Part shown: positions 10,842-23,600 of the stretch, piece by piece
Layout: each line of letters begins with the position of its first letter
Numbering within the stretch: position 1 is the stretch's first letter
Assembly (NCBI GenBank): GCA_947396885.1
Contig: OX377201.1
Coordinates: forward strand, 2,771,879 to 2,835,878
Source: Heligmosomoides polygyrus polygyrus
Lineage: Eukaryota; Nematoda; Chromadorea; Rhabditida; Heligmosomidae
Length of the DNA stretch: 64,000 bases
Direction: 5' to 3'
Notes under the pieces: model-generated
Database searches by the model: none
Told to the model about the DNA's origin: nothing
The model's input: the letters and a program-made list of their open reading frames with translations, nothing else
Translations under genes and position numbers: made by a program

Positions 10842-11000
10842 GCCTTTTCGTTTGTACGAGTTGATAATGCTTCGTGCAGTGTTCTCATTGACACCAGCAA
10901 TCTGAGCAGCTTCGTGTGTGGTCCCTCCGTTGACGAACACCAGCTTGACCAAGATCTCCTTCTGACTTCGAGACACTTGACTGTATTGGTCGCGTCGCTG
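10842..11000 (-). pseudogene. Helix-turn-helix fragment of a DDE-type transposase
   Basis: The minus strand encodes a frame ending EMEDKGK and stop, with SRSQKEILVKLVFVNGG and HEAAQIAGVNENTARSIINS, a clear helix-turn-helix of the type found at transposase N-termini. It ends before any catalytic domain. It sits within the TIR element 9055-11212 and may be its residual transposase. Confidence 0.45.
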
Positions 11001-11479
11001 GCTTTGTTGAACGTTTGTTGATCATTGCTCATATCACCTGCGGACATGACAAATCGCCTAATGACAAGAAAAGTTTAGAGGTCCGTTTATATGATGCGGG
11101 AAAGATTCCAGAAGTACGTTGAATTTGGTTTGAAAAACGTTAAATTTGATTTGAACAACGTCGGTTTTGATTTGAAAAACGTTGAATTTCAACTGAAAAT
11201 GGTATAGCCAAAGTAGGCATACTAGCAGACAATATCTGCCGCCAAGAATCATTCGTTTCAGCTAGCTTTATCGCAGTGCGTCGCAGTACGAGTCGCAAAT
11301 ATTCAACGTTTTCAGAATTTGCCTCGTCAAGATGTCATCGTGGTAGCTACCGTACGAATGTGAGTTCCTGTCAAGTGAAGTTACACCGAGTTGTGGAAGC
11401 CGCATAACATAACTTATAACGTCATAACAGCTTAGTGTAGTCCTTCTTCTAACGCTGTAAAGTTTACAGTAGTGAAATG

Positions 11480-11485
11480 TTTATT
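11480..11485 (-). promoter_or_regulatory. Poly(A) signal of srx gene A
   Basis: AATAAA on the minus strand, 36 nt beyond the stop codon of srx gene A. Confidence 0.6.
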
Positions 11486-11521
11486 GAGCTTTACTCGGAG
11501 GTTTCCCAATCTGGATCGCAA

Positions 11522-11675
11522 TCAATGACGAGGACGTTTCCAGGCGCGGGTATTGCACGTCATGGCATGCGATTTGGATATATACGAAGGCGGTCCGGAC
11601 GATTGACGCTGAGCCGATTTGAAAGGGCGCAACACGGCCTTTCTGATGTCGGTGTTGATCAGAACGGTGATGTAC
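11522..11675 (-). CDS. srx gene A exon 7 (end of TM7 and C-terminal tail)
   Basis: Acceptor [26 protein letters not shown] followed by a Ser- and Arg-rich tail, stop TGA at 11522-11524. The tail is the most diverged part relative to gene B. Confidence 0.85.
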
Positions 11676-14600
11676 CTGAAAACCGCCTTCATAATAAAAG
11701 GGCGTAAACACGGGCGAGCTCGCATTAGGAGCATTGCTCTAGTGCTACTTAGACGGCGTTAAGTGGTTCCAGGTAGACACCTTTAGCGTTATTCTTGTTC
11801 TATACTGTTGGAGTACGATGACGACGTTAGGGCGATGTTCATGAGCAACGGAAAACTTTCTGATGCCTCATTCTCACTCAACGGAACGAACATCTCCGAA
11901 TGCTCCAGCTACGTGTATCTGGGTCGCGAAGTCAACATGGCCAACGACCTAGCACCAGAGCTGAGCAGGAGGAAACGAGTGGCTTGGGAGGTTTCAAGAG
12001 CGTAAAAGAAATCGCGAAGAAGACGAAGAACTTCCGATTCCGTGCCACCTATTCGACTCCACTGTTCTTCCTGCCCTAACATACGCCTCAGAGACCTGGG
12101 CTATACGAAAGCAGGATGAACACGCGATCAGCGTCGCGAGAGGACGATGCTCGAAGTGACACGACTCACGCAAGTGAGAGATAGACTTCGGAGTTCCGAG
12201 CTCGCCGACGTTCGAAGACGCTGTCGCATAGGCCAAGTCGTCGAAAATTAGGTGGACCGGCCACGTAATGCGCATCGCAGACACCCGCTGGACGAGAGCC
12301 GTCACTGACTGGATTCCGCGGCATGTCAAGAGAACACCAGGACGCCCACCAACGCGTTGGTCGGACTTCTTGGTGAAAGCCCTGAACGACCGATATGACG
12401 CTCTTCGTGTCCCTCGAGCGAGGAGGATCCATTGGAGCACTCTGGCACGCGAGAGGGACGAATGGAGACGCTGCTGGCGCCCACTCGAGCAACTCGATGA
12501 TCAACGGGGCAACAGGTGATACAGGAGATACGACAAGAGAGGGTGAAGAAAAAGAAGTGACTGAGACCAATCTAACGTGGGACCGTTCAGATTTACTGGC
12601 ATGGCTGGCTTGGAGGAGCTTAAGACGATAGAATAATTGTTCTTGAAGGACACTATATAAGGCGCTGGTGTTGTGACATATCAATTAACCACCTTGACGA
12701 TAGATTCCATTAAATACCTAGAAGGAATGCATAAACCGGACCTTTTCAGAAAACGGTTGCATCACAGTGTTCGTCGTTATCTACCATCCGTTTCCCCACG
12801 CTTCTACAACCATTCACCGTTTAAGTTGAGATTTATATTCGAAAAGTTCAAAGCGCAGAACGTACCCTCCACCAGCTAACACACTGCACCAGAGGAAGTT
12901 TGTAAACAAAAAGGTTAATAATGGTGTCATTTGGATCCATAGGCTTATTATGTGATAGGCGAACAGATTTATGTAGCGTAGAAGTGTAGTCATGAACGTC
13001 TGAAATGAGTATCGTGAGTGTTGTAAGCATCACTTCATTTCTAATACATAGTAAGACAAGTAACTGCTCTATAGAATTTACGGCGAACTTAAAGTACTCG
13101 TAAAATGCCTCCATACATCATGTCTCACCTGTAACGTCATGATTACTTCCAGACGATACCGCCTTTTTCTCACATCAATACTGAGCGTATTCGCTATGCG
13201 CTGAAATAAAAATTCTGACAAGTGCTTAATGACTCTGCACCGAGATTGTTACTATTAGGTTGGTGCATAAGTTCTCGGACATTTGATCCCTCCTGAATTG
13301 AAAGCGCATTTTCCCGCTAAATTTCTCACATGTATCAACGCGTAGATGATCGATCGATGGAGAAAGGAAAGGGCTACAAAACTGTTCCTAACATTTGCTT
13401 CTGCGTTGTTAACGTCAGCTATTATGGCTAAGCAATTCATCCCAACTGAGACGCATATTCGGCACGTCTTGTTATTCCTGCATCAATCTGGCCTCAATGC
13501 CAACGAATCGCATCGTCGCCTGAGGGATGTTTACAACGAGAGTGCTCCTGCTCGAAGTACTGTATACCAGTGGTTCTCGAAGTTTGCAGTTGGTGAATTC
13601 TCCGTTGAAGGTAATGAACGAGAAGGGCGCCCGATGACACTGGATTTGGATGGCCTCCGAAGTAGAGTGGAAGCGGACCCATACCAAACCACTCGCGAAC
13701 AATCAAGCACTCTTGGTTTAAGTCACTCAACAGTGGTTCGGGGATTGAAGTCGATTGGCAAGGGGCAAAAATTGGGTCGCTGGGTACCACGACTTGACAC
13801 AACATGACATGGATCGCAGAGCCGATGTCGCTCTGACTCTCCTTACCCTCAGACGTACCCACGGATGGCTGGACAACCTTGTCACCGTGATGAGAGGTGG
13901 ATACTCTACTCTAATTATCACCGGCGTGCACAGTGGGTTGACTCAACTGGAGAGGCAGAGGACGTTCCGAAACCCGACCTTCACGTGAAAAAGGTGATGC
14001 TATGCATTCGGTGGAGCGTTCTTGGCGTAGAATACAGGGAGCTGCTGGACGAAGGGATAGCAGTGACGGCAGAGGTTTACGTCAACCAACTGAGGAAGTT
14101 GAGAGCCCACCTTAAAACCACACGAGGAGAGCAAGTGAAGGCGTATTTTCAACACGGCAACGCTAGAACGCATATTGCTAGAGCGACGGCTTCCATCTTC
14201 CACATCCACCTTACTCGCCAGATCTCGCTCCTTCTGATTATCATTTGTTTCCAAGCCTTCAACGCCATTTGGACGGCCAGCAATTTAGGAACCGAGAGGA
14301 TGTCAAGGAGGCACTGCTCACATTTTTCGATTCAAGCCGGCCACGTTTTGGAGAAAAGGCATCCATGACTTACCAGCACGTTGGCGAAAGAAATTGATGT
14401 AAAGGGTGGTTACTTCAAATGATTTGATATTGTTGTTCGTATGTTGTGATAACAAATATTTCATGCCTCAAATGTTCGAGAACTAATGCACCAACCTAAT
14501 ACATCACTTTATTCGGCTCAGATTTCATCAGCTTCGCCTTCTTCGGAGCCTGGAGGGATCCAAATAACACTTGACTCACCAAAGGTCGCTCCATACTACA

Positions 14601-17600
14601 GAAACTATAGAAAGAAATTCAAAGTTGAATGGAATGAAAGCGACGGAGAAAAAGAACTGAGGGCTAAGTTTGTGTCTCCCTGAGTTACGGTACCGCCCCT
14701 CCCCCTCAATTACGGTAGCGTGGCGTGTTGTTGAGCCAGCCTCAGACGAGGTATAGCAGATGAACACAGCGGAGTATGCGCCGCGAAGCAGACTTTCCAT
14801 AGGTGGAGAGTGAAGACTGCGCTTTTTTTCCTTCCTTTTCTTTGATCTTCTAGTTTTCATATGCTTTGGGAGGCTGAGTGACTCCTGGTGCGGGTTCACC
14901 TTGTAATGCACTTTAACGAAGGTAATAAAGATCGAAATAACCACATCGGAGGCAGGCGCGGCACATGGTCAGCCTACGGTAATCAAGCGCGTCGCTCCGC
15001 CTTATACAGTGGTGGAAGACAACGGCGTTGGTGAATAACTTAAGCTCTAGGACCACCCACCCCAAGGACCTCCAAGAGCATGACCCATTAGGTCAGAATC
15101 CTCAAAGACAACAGGCTGCGGCTGAACCAGAAGAAGATGAAGTTCATTACCACTGAGCATGCGCTGGAGAGATACTAGACTGCCAAGGTGAGGCTATCGA
15201 GTAAATAGAAGAACTCTGCTACTTCGGACGTGACCTATTCGAGGAAAGAGGTGTAGACCAGGCGATGAAGCCGAAAAAAGGGCGAATGAATGCAGCCTGG
15301 GCAGAGTGAAGGCGGTCCACGGGATCCTCTGCGGTCGTAGATGCTCCAAGACACTCACAGGCAAGGTCTATTTGAGCGGTATTGAGGCCTGTCCTTCTCT
15401 GCGGCAGTGAAAGCAGGGCTCTGATCACCAGCTACTGCACCCTACAAAAATGAGGATGCTCAGGTGGGCATGTGGATAGACTTGTCGAGGCAGAATGCGA
15501 AATGAGTATGTTAGAGTAGTGATAAAGACTGCCTCGATGCAGCTGAAGATGAAGGGGCAGCACCTGCGTGGTACGGAAACATTCATTTAGAAGACCAGAG
15601 AATAAGGCTGGCCCAGATTTCGAGCCACAGGGAAAGCATCGGAGAGGAGCCCCAAGAAAAAGGTGGAAGACCATCATCAAGATAATATCACCGATTTCGG
15701 AACCACGCCAGACGACGTCTCGGTAGGATGAGATGGCGACGGAGCACAAATAAACGCACCCAGCGATTGCTCGGAACTAATTGCTAAAGTGAGGAAGAGG
15801 AACAAGAAGACAAACAAGGAGAAGAATATACAGGATGAACCAAAATAACGTGGACAAGATTTTTTAAAATTATAATTATAAAACAACCAACAATTCGAGA
15901 GAACGACAACTAAATTACAACAATACAAACATTAGGGCACATAATGCTTAGGTGGTTTCGAAGTGGCCTCCCTTGGAGCGGATGCAGAGGGCCAAACGTT
16001 TCGCGAATTTTTCGACGATGGGCCGCAGGTCATCAAGAGACAACCGTTCCCACTCCTGGCGCAAGGATTTCTTCAGGAACTCGAGACTGCGATGGCGTTT
16101 GACTCTGACTTCTTATTCTTCTTCCTCTTCTCCTGAGCGTTTAGTCCCGCGCAGTTGCAGGGTCCGCTGTTTTTATGATCCGTCGCCACCTCATCCTATC
16201 AAGGGCGTCGTCTGGCTTGGCGCCGAGTTCGGCGAGATCTCTCTTGATGACGTCCTTCCATCTTTTCCTTGGGGCTCCTCTCGGACGCTTTCCGGGTGCC
16301 TCGAAATTCAGGGCCAACTTCGTGGGATGATCCTTTGGTCTTTTGAGGACGTGTCCATACCACCTCAGGCGCTGCTCTCTCATCTTCAGCTGGATCGGGG
16401 CTGTCTTCATCACTGCCCTAACATCCCGACGGGTCCATCCACATGCCCACCTGAGCATCCTTATTTCTGCCGCGTGCAGCTGCCGCTCCTGCGCTTTACA
16501 TAGGGCCCAGCACTGCCGTAAAGGAGAACAGGCCTCACTACTGTTCTATCTAGCTTGCCTTTGAGTGTCCTGGACCACTTACGGTCGCAGAGGATTCCTG
16601 TGGACTCCCTTCATTTAAGCCATGCTGCATTTATCCTTCCCCTGACCGCCTGCTCCACACTTCCTTCCTCAGATAGGTCACTTCCGAGGTAGCGGCTCCT
16701 GGTTGTCGGCTACTAGGGCGATGTCGTCCGCGTAGAGGATCGCTCTGAGCGGGCCTTCCTCAAGGTGGTTCACTATAGAGTCAAGCGTCAGCACGAAGAG
16801 GAACGGGCTCAGAGCCGACCTTTGGTGTACCCCCACTGTGATGTCCACTTTCCTTGTCACCCCGTGTGGAGTTAGTATCGCCGCTTTCGAGCCCTTGTAC
16901 ATGTCCCTTATGACCGTGATCAGACGTTCCGGGACACCCCTCCCTCGAAGGGCATTTCAGATTACGGCCCGAGCTAGCCTGTCGTAGGCTTTCTCCAAGT
17001 CCAGAAATGCCATGTAGCAGGGATTTCGTTTCTCCCGATATTTCTCCATTGCCTGGCGAGCGATAAAGATGGCGTCTGTGGTGGACCTCTCAGGCATGAA
17101 GCCCCCACACACTGTAGTCCATTGGATTTAAATCCGGAGAATAGGCGGCCATTCCGAAGGCGTGATGAAGTCGGGGAAATTGGCCTTGCACCACGCCTGA
17201 GCGCTCTTCGCACTATGTGCGGGTGCATAGTCCTGTTGGAACGTCCAATGGGCATCAACGAAGTGCTGTTGGGCCCAAGAAAGAACTACGGACTCGAGAT
17301 TGTCTCGCTGGTACACATCTTTGTCGATTTTCACTCCTTTATCCACGAAAGCCAGAAGTCTTGCCGCTGGCGCAGATTCCACCCAAAACCGTAACAGATT
17401 GCGGGTTCTGAACGACAGCAGGGGTGCTTGGAGCCCCTGTAGACCACACCCTACCACTTTAGCGATTGTGCGCCAGCTCCACGGTGAACAGCTTCTCATC
17501 CGTGAACAGAATCTGTTCCCAGTACGACCTGCGGCCCATCGTCGAAAAATTCGCGAAACGTTTGGCTCTCTGCATCCGCTCCAAGGGAGGCCACTTCGAA

Positions 17601-20600
17601 ACCACTTGAACATGATGTGCCCTAATGTTTGTGCTGTTGTAATTTAGTCGTCGTTTTCTTGAATTGTTGGTTGTTTTATAATTAAAACAAAAAAAATCTT
17701 GTCCACGTTACTTTGGTTCACCTTGTAAATAGAGGGATGGTTGGCTCTCCGGTTGATATCTTCTGCGAAAGGGTATTACCTTGTTAGCATTTCATTATTA
17801 GGTGTTAGGGAAAGCTCTCATCATTTTTCTAGTTTTAAAAGCTAAAGGATCTAAAAAAAACCTTTAAAAGGCGGAGTAATGACCATTATGTTCTATCGCT
17901 TTTCTCCTCTTTAGAGAAAGACTTCTGATGCGAGCAGTGAAGAACGCTTCTAGCTTTTACTCGAAGAAGTTGATACGAGATCTAGTAGAGCACTACGTCT
18001 TCGTGGTGATCTCATAACTGTATCACATGTCATCACACCGCTCACCTTCCTTATTCGGCGTAGCTGTACTATGGTTATAACATCCATCAGAAACGCTAGG
18101 CTAAATACGACAATAGAGAAGAGGAAGTCACAATAGAAGGAGGTGAACTGACCACATGGGCCATTTTCAGTGTGAAATATCAGATTTTCACTGCCGAATA
18201 GCAAGGCACATTCGGCTGAAATTGATATGGCGTCATCCTCAACATCAGTGCTTTCACAAGGCTTTTGTGGTAACAAAGTTCTAACTAATCACTGGCAACT
18301 TTCTTTCTTTTCACGCTGTTGAAAAGTGGTCGAACTCATGGTCATTAGATACTTCAATTCAAAAAAACTGCTATCATAAGACTAGAATGACATCATCCAA
18401 ACATTTCGTTTTTATTGAGAGGATCTACACTGAATTGTACCGATTCGATACGTGACTTAGGAATAGTGCACGACAGTGGTCTCAATTTCGGCAATTATAT
18501 TCGCGAAATTCCATGAAAACTTCTATAAATGCAAACTTTATTTTAAGAGCACTCAAAATAGGGAACGCTTCCTTACTTTTCAAGCTTTTTGTTATGTATG
18601 TTAGACCACTATTGGAATACTGCTCACCAATTTGGTCGCCACAAAAGGTATCGCTGTTTAGCTTGATTACAGAAATTGAAAAGGACCAGCAAGGTTTCAC
18701 GTATCGTTCGTTCCGCCGTTGTGGGTCAATTGGCCTTTCGTACGAGCAACGCCTATCCGAACATGGCGGCGATTCTTCAGAATTCAGAAGAAAAATTACG
18801 AATCTAGCAACAATACACAAGTTGGCTACAAATGAGATCAGTCTTACTAGGGAAGGGTTTCGACCTCCCATGGAACTACAAGTTGAAACCAGGATCATTA
18901 GAAAGAGTTCGGAATGCTGATGATGAATATGGGTGTCAAAATTGCAAAATGAAACTCCTGAGCGAGTTATGGCCTGCTGAAACCGGGTGGCCTCACCACA
19001 GGCTGGCCGTGTGACGCAGCTGGCGCGAGAGTGGTGAGTCGTCGTGGCTGCGTAACAATGTCCAGCAAGGTGCGGCGGTGGTGCAGGGGTAGTGCTCCTG
19101 CTCGTCAGGTGTGACGTCGTTGCTTCGCTTCCCGTTGCTGGCGGTTTTTTGCAAATCATATTTTATCTTCGAAATCACCTCTTGTTTTAAATTATGACAC
19201 GTGTTCGATTAAATAGCCGAAAAACTACCATACGCGCTTGTAAAAATGCTTTAAGGCAAAACACTGCTATGGTGACATTTTTATTTACTATTTTGCACAA
19301 ATAGAGTCCAAATCATTTATAGAATAACTAGAGGTGTTTCTAACAAACTTGGCCTTCATGGAACTAAGCAAGAAAATGTGAAGCAAAATTTAAGTAGAAT
19401 GTATGATGAGGTAGAACAAAATGTCGTTGATCTACTGCACTTCTGATTGATGATAATTCAGAACAAAAGGTCATTTCGAAGGTAAATCATGATTTGCGAA
19501 AGAACCGGCAGCAACGGGAAGCGAACCAACGATGTCACACCTGACGAGCAAGAGCACTACCCCTGCGCCACCGCCGCAGCTGGCGGGCCTTCGACAGCTG
19601 CGTCACACGGCCAGCCTGTGGTGAAACCACCCGATTTCGGCAGGCCATAACTCGCTCAGGAATTTCATCTTGCAATTTTGACGCCCATATTCGTAATCGG
19701 CATTCCGATCTCTTTCTAATGATCGTGGTCTCAACTTGAAGTTCCATGGGAGCTCGAAACCCTTTCCTAGTTAGTATCTCTGATCTGTTTGAAACTTCTC
19801 GGGCAATTGGCATTAACAGAGGATATCCACATCGGATAAGACCTGATAAACTAAATATGATTCAGTATAAAAACTCGTTCCACGTAAGAAGCGTATCCCT
19901 ATGGGCAGTTTGAACAACGACCTTTGCATACATAGAAACTCACATGCATTCCAGACTCATCTCTCCCAGATATTACGGTAATTTTTCTAGTTAGCATAGC
20001 AATTTCCTTCATAACCTTTATCGTAAACAATTCCTGAGTCACATGCTTTCACAACTGTAATATAAGAGTTTTGTTTCATCATTTTGTTATGTCGAAGTGC
20101 TGGTTACTATAGTCATAGTTATACCAGGAAAATGTTCCTGCGTTGGGAAGGATTCAGTTGCAGGACCATTCCTAGTAGCACGAAGAGGAACTCCTAACTT
20201 GAGATTGAAACTTTAGACTTCAAAAGGAGAAGGTTTGATTTGGTCTTGGTTTACAAAATTCGCCATGGGCTAATACGCGTTGATCGGCAGCAATACTTTC
20301 CAGTTAAGCCTCCATTACCAGAGGGCCTAAACTTAAAGTGTTTCTCCCTAGGGCTAGGGCCTCAGCTCGTTCGAACTACTTCATCTGCTGGTCATGGAGC
20401 GAATACATCAAGTTGTGCAAGCGTTCTCAGATACCTTCTAAACTTTCGGCTTTCAAAACAATCATAAACAAGTTTTTGAAATATTCTTAGTTTCCCCCAT
20501 TATGCTCTGAGGGAGGGTCACTTGACAGCATTGTTTCCTTTCTTTTCTTTAGTTTTCCTGTTAGTTGTTGCTTCTTCGTTCTCTTTTCACAGGGTTGTTG

Positions 20601-23600
20601 TCTTGGAATCTCGACCGCCATGTACTCTTGTCGCTCGCAGTTCCACGTGCATAGATTCACATGTCCCAATAAAGATAAAGATAAAGATAAAATCGGGGCT
20701 TCTTTGTCCGGCTTCTGTTATGTATCCGTGTTTGAGTGGATGAAAGTCGACCTCTTATTGCGAATATGTTGTTGAATCTCTTACCAAGAGGCAAGAATTA
20801 TGGGTCAGGAAAGGGTATCTCCTTAGCAACTACGATTATATGGTGTGAATCTCTTATCACAAGCCAAGAACTACGCCTAACTTCGTCACCACTGTCAAAT
20901 GTATACTATCAAATGTAGATGCCACAATAAATGTTAACGTAAACTGCATCAAGGCTTCAATTGTTTTCGAAAATGTGTCTGAAACGACTCCCTTGTATCA
21001 GACACATTTTTGTTTCCGATGTTCTGATTTTTTTCCAGCATTTTAGATGATTTTGCGGATCTATCCTAGTCCGGGGCCACATAACTAAATGTAGGTAATA
21101 AAATGAATTGAGACTTACCGAGCGGCTCCTAGGGTACGAGCTGGAACTTAAAATAAACCAAAAACGAACAAACAAACATAAAGTAAAAAATCGCCGCAGT
21201 TTACAACCGTCTCGGCGGGCAAAAAGCGACGGAATGGAGGCATGCCGCGTGATGACCGCCGCCTGACATGTTATAACCAGGATCCAACATGGTGAATAGG
21301 GCGCATGAAGCCGCATGCCACGTACTGACCGCCGCCGGACATGTTATAACCAGGATCTAACATGGTGAGGAGGGCACACAACCTTGCCTGCTTACAACCG
21401 CAACAAATGTAATTTTTCGTTTTTTTCTTTGCGACTTTTCTTGTTTAGGTTCCATGTTGTTCTGTAGAGGCCGTCTTAAGTGGATTTATTACATATGTTA
21501 CTTTTTACTTATGTGCCCCCCGGACTAGGATAGATCCGATTTTGCATTTCTTCATTTGAGGCGTGACTATGACAATATGGATAATGGTATGCATAATTGA
21601 ATTCCATAAAATATCGAACGTTGGTGGTTCAGCGTTGGAAGCTGCATCCAACGCTGTACACCACAACCTAAGCTGCTGCTGCGGCCGACCTGGTATCCTT
21701 CTCTTGAAGAGCCCTTGTAAACCCTGGTTAGTATGCAGATACCGATTCATTCAAAAACCCGAGTTCGGCGGAATCGCCGTTATCCGAATCATCCAATTGT
21801 CCGAAGATTTTTGATCGGATTCAACGTATACTTGTTACTATGGATAAGATCAAGTGACCAGTGATCATCTATTTCTAGGACTTCTGGTTGTGTGAAGTTG
21901 TGTAGTGTGCAGTTTTCTAAGAATTTCCATTGACACTCACGTGTGCTATAAATAAGCGAGAAGATGGTACAATAGGCGAGAATCACGAATACAATGCGTT
22001 GAATTCTACTCCGCGAGAACCAACGAGATTTGCCCGGAAACACGACGCTGATCATCCGATTGAACGACAGCACCGGTTGAATAAGAACGATGGAGACGTT
22101 GAGCAGCACGATCAGTTGTCCTAGTCGCATGTTGAGCTTTGCATGAGTTTTGTCGACTTCCCTGAAATGGTTGAACTACTTGTATTTATGTGACGTGATA
22201 GAATACAAGCAAAAAATTTAATTTTAGTGCAGCCGCCGTGCCTAAAATCAACTTTCTAAGGATCAGTCTCTTCGAGTGGTCGATAAACTAATAAGCCTCA
22301 TTTTCCGTTTTTTAGAACATTCGAATAGTTGGTTAAAACCAGATTCTGCGCTTGATGAATTGAATTTATTCGATTATCGATTTTTTTGAATTTCGAATAA
22401 AGCTGAAATACGTGATTTTCGAATAATATTCGAGTATGGCTTCGTTGCGATGTTCGAATTCGAAACGAAGCATTCGAAAATCTAGAATCCTACTATATAT
22501 AATCGGCTAATGTCATGTGTCCGTCACGGGGAGGTAGACTGAAGCCAAAATAAGCCTACGACAGTGCGGCGTATGCCAGCCGGGCTTTCTTTGAGCTTAA
22601 CCATGGGCGATTGCTGACGAACTATATCCTTGGCGGCTGATCGTCCAAGTTTACGAGATCTTCAAGGGGCAACGCGTCAGGGTATGAATGGGGATCGAGT
22701 GCAGAGCGTGGGGATTCAGAAGACGTGCTGAAGACGTCGTCTAACGTGCGTAGGGATTCAGAAGACGTGCTGAAGAGTCGTCTAACGTGCTTAGGCCTAT
22801 GTCATACCATCGCTCTTCGCTAGCGAAAGCGCTGGACAACTAACATAATTGGGGAGGGGACGGTACCAGACGTTGTGGAGGGGCAAACGCCTGTAGCAGT
22901 TGTCCGATCCACCGCTAGCGAAGCCTCGCTGGCGGGGTGTCATACTTTCGAGCGATACGGCATCGCTACCGATGCGACCGCGTCGCTGAGCTGAGCAGAG
23001 CGGCGGCCAGCATCCGTAGCGATGCTACGACGCAGCTGCACACAACGCTATTAACTGCGCGCCTATTCGCTAGCTTCACGCTAGCGAAGAGACTTCGCTC
23101 ATCGCTCTGTTCGTCGCCTTCGCTCGGGGTGAGCGAAGGTGTGACATAGGCCTTAGGGATTTAGAGGACGTGCTGAAGACGTGGTCTAACGTGCGTAGGG
23201 ATTCAGAAGACGTGCTGAAGACGTCGGCCAACTTAGGGATTAAGAGTAACTGCGACCAATAGGAGGGGACCAACAAAGGGGGACCATTAGAGGGGGAGCG
23301 TGAATAAGGGGGGGGGGGACCAGGATTTTCGCTCAACATCGTTCTGTATGTGTCGGATTTCTGAAGACGGCTTCTAGAAGTTGTGACACGTGTGTCAGAG
23401 TGCAGAAGGGGTGTCATAGACGTCGTGGCAAAGTAGTAACACGTGAATCGGTAGTCAGTGTCACATGTGCGTGCTTGACTCAGTCCGCTTCTTTGCCAGC
23501 ACATAAGAAAGGAAGTATTTTGGTAGGGGGGAAGGGTAGAGAGAGTGACCATGGGATTCGGAGGAGTATTATTGCCGTCGGACAGTAAGCGGTGTCGACT

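Larger units (their letters stand above)
9055..11212. mobile_element. DNA element with inverted ends built of CAACGTTTTTCAAATC units
   Basis: The left end (ATACCATTTTCAGTTGAAAT at 9060) is the reverse complement of the right end (about 11175-11205). Both ends carry several degenerate copies of TTCAACGTTTTTCAAATC. The 2.1-kb interior holds AT-rich sequence and a small helix-turn-helix ORF near the right end. Non-autonomous or decayed. Confidence 0.55.

Noticed and set aside
13865..14368. 167-aa ORF taken as a gene
   Set aside because: It is a frame-shifted piece of mariner copy 1.
19080..19150. Functional tRNA gene
   Set aside because: A-box and B-box-like words are present but no consistent cloverleaf; it is part of a mirrored repeat.
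22705..23240. CRISPR-like spaced repeats
   Set aside because: Adjacent 42-bp units without spacers, interrupted by a MITE; eukaryotic context.
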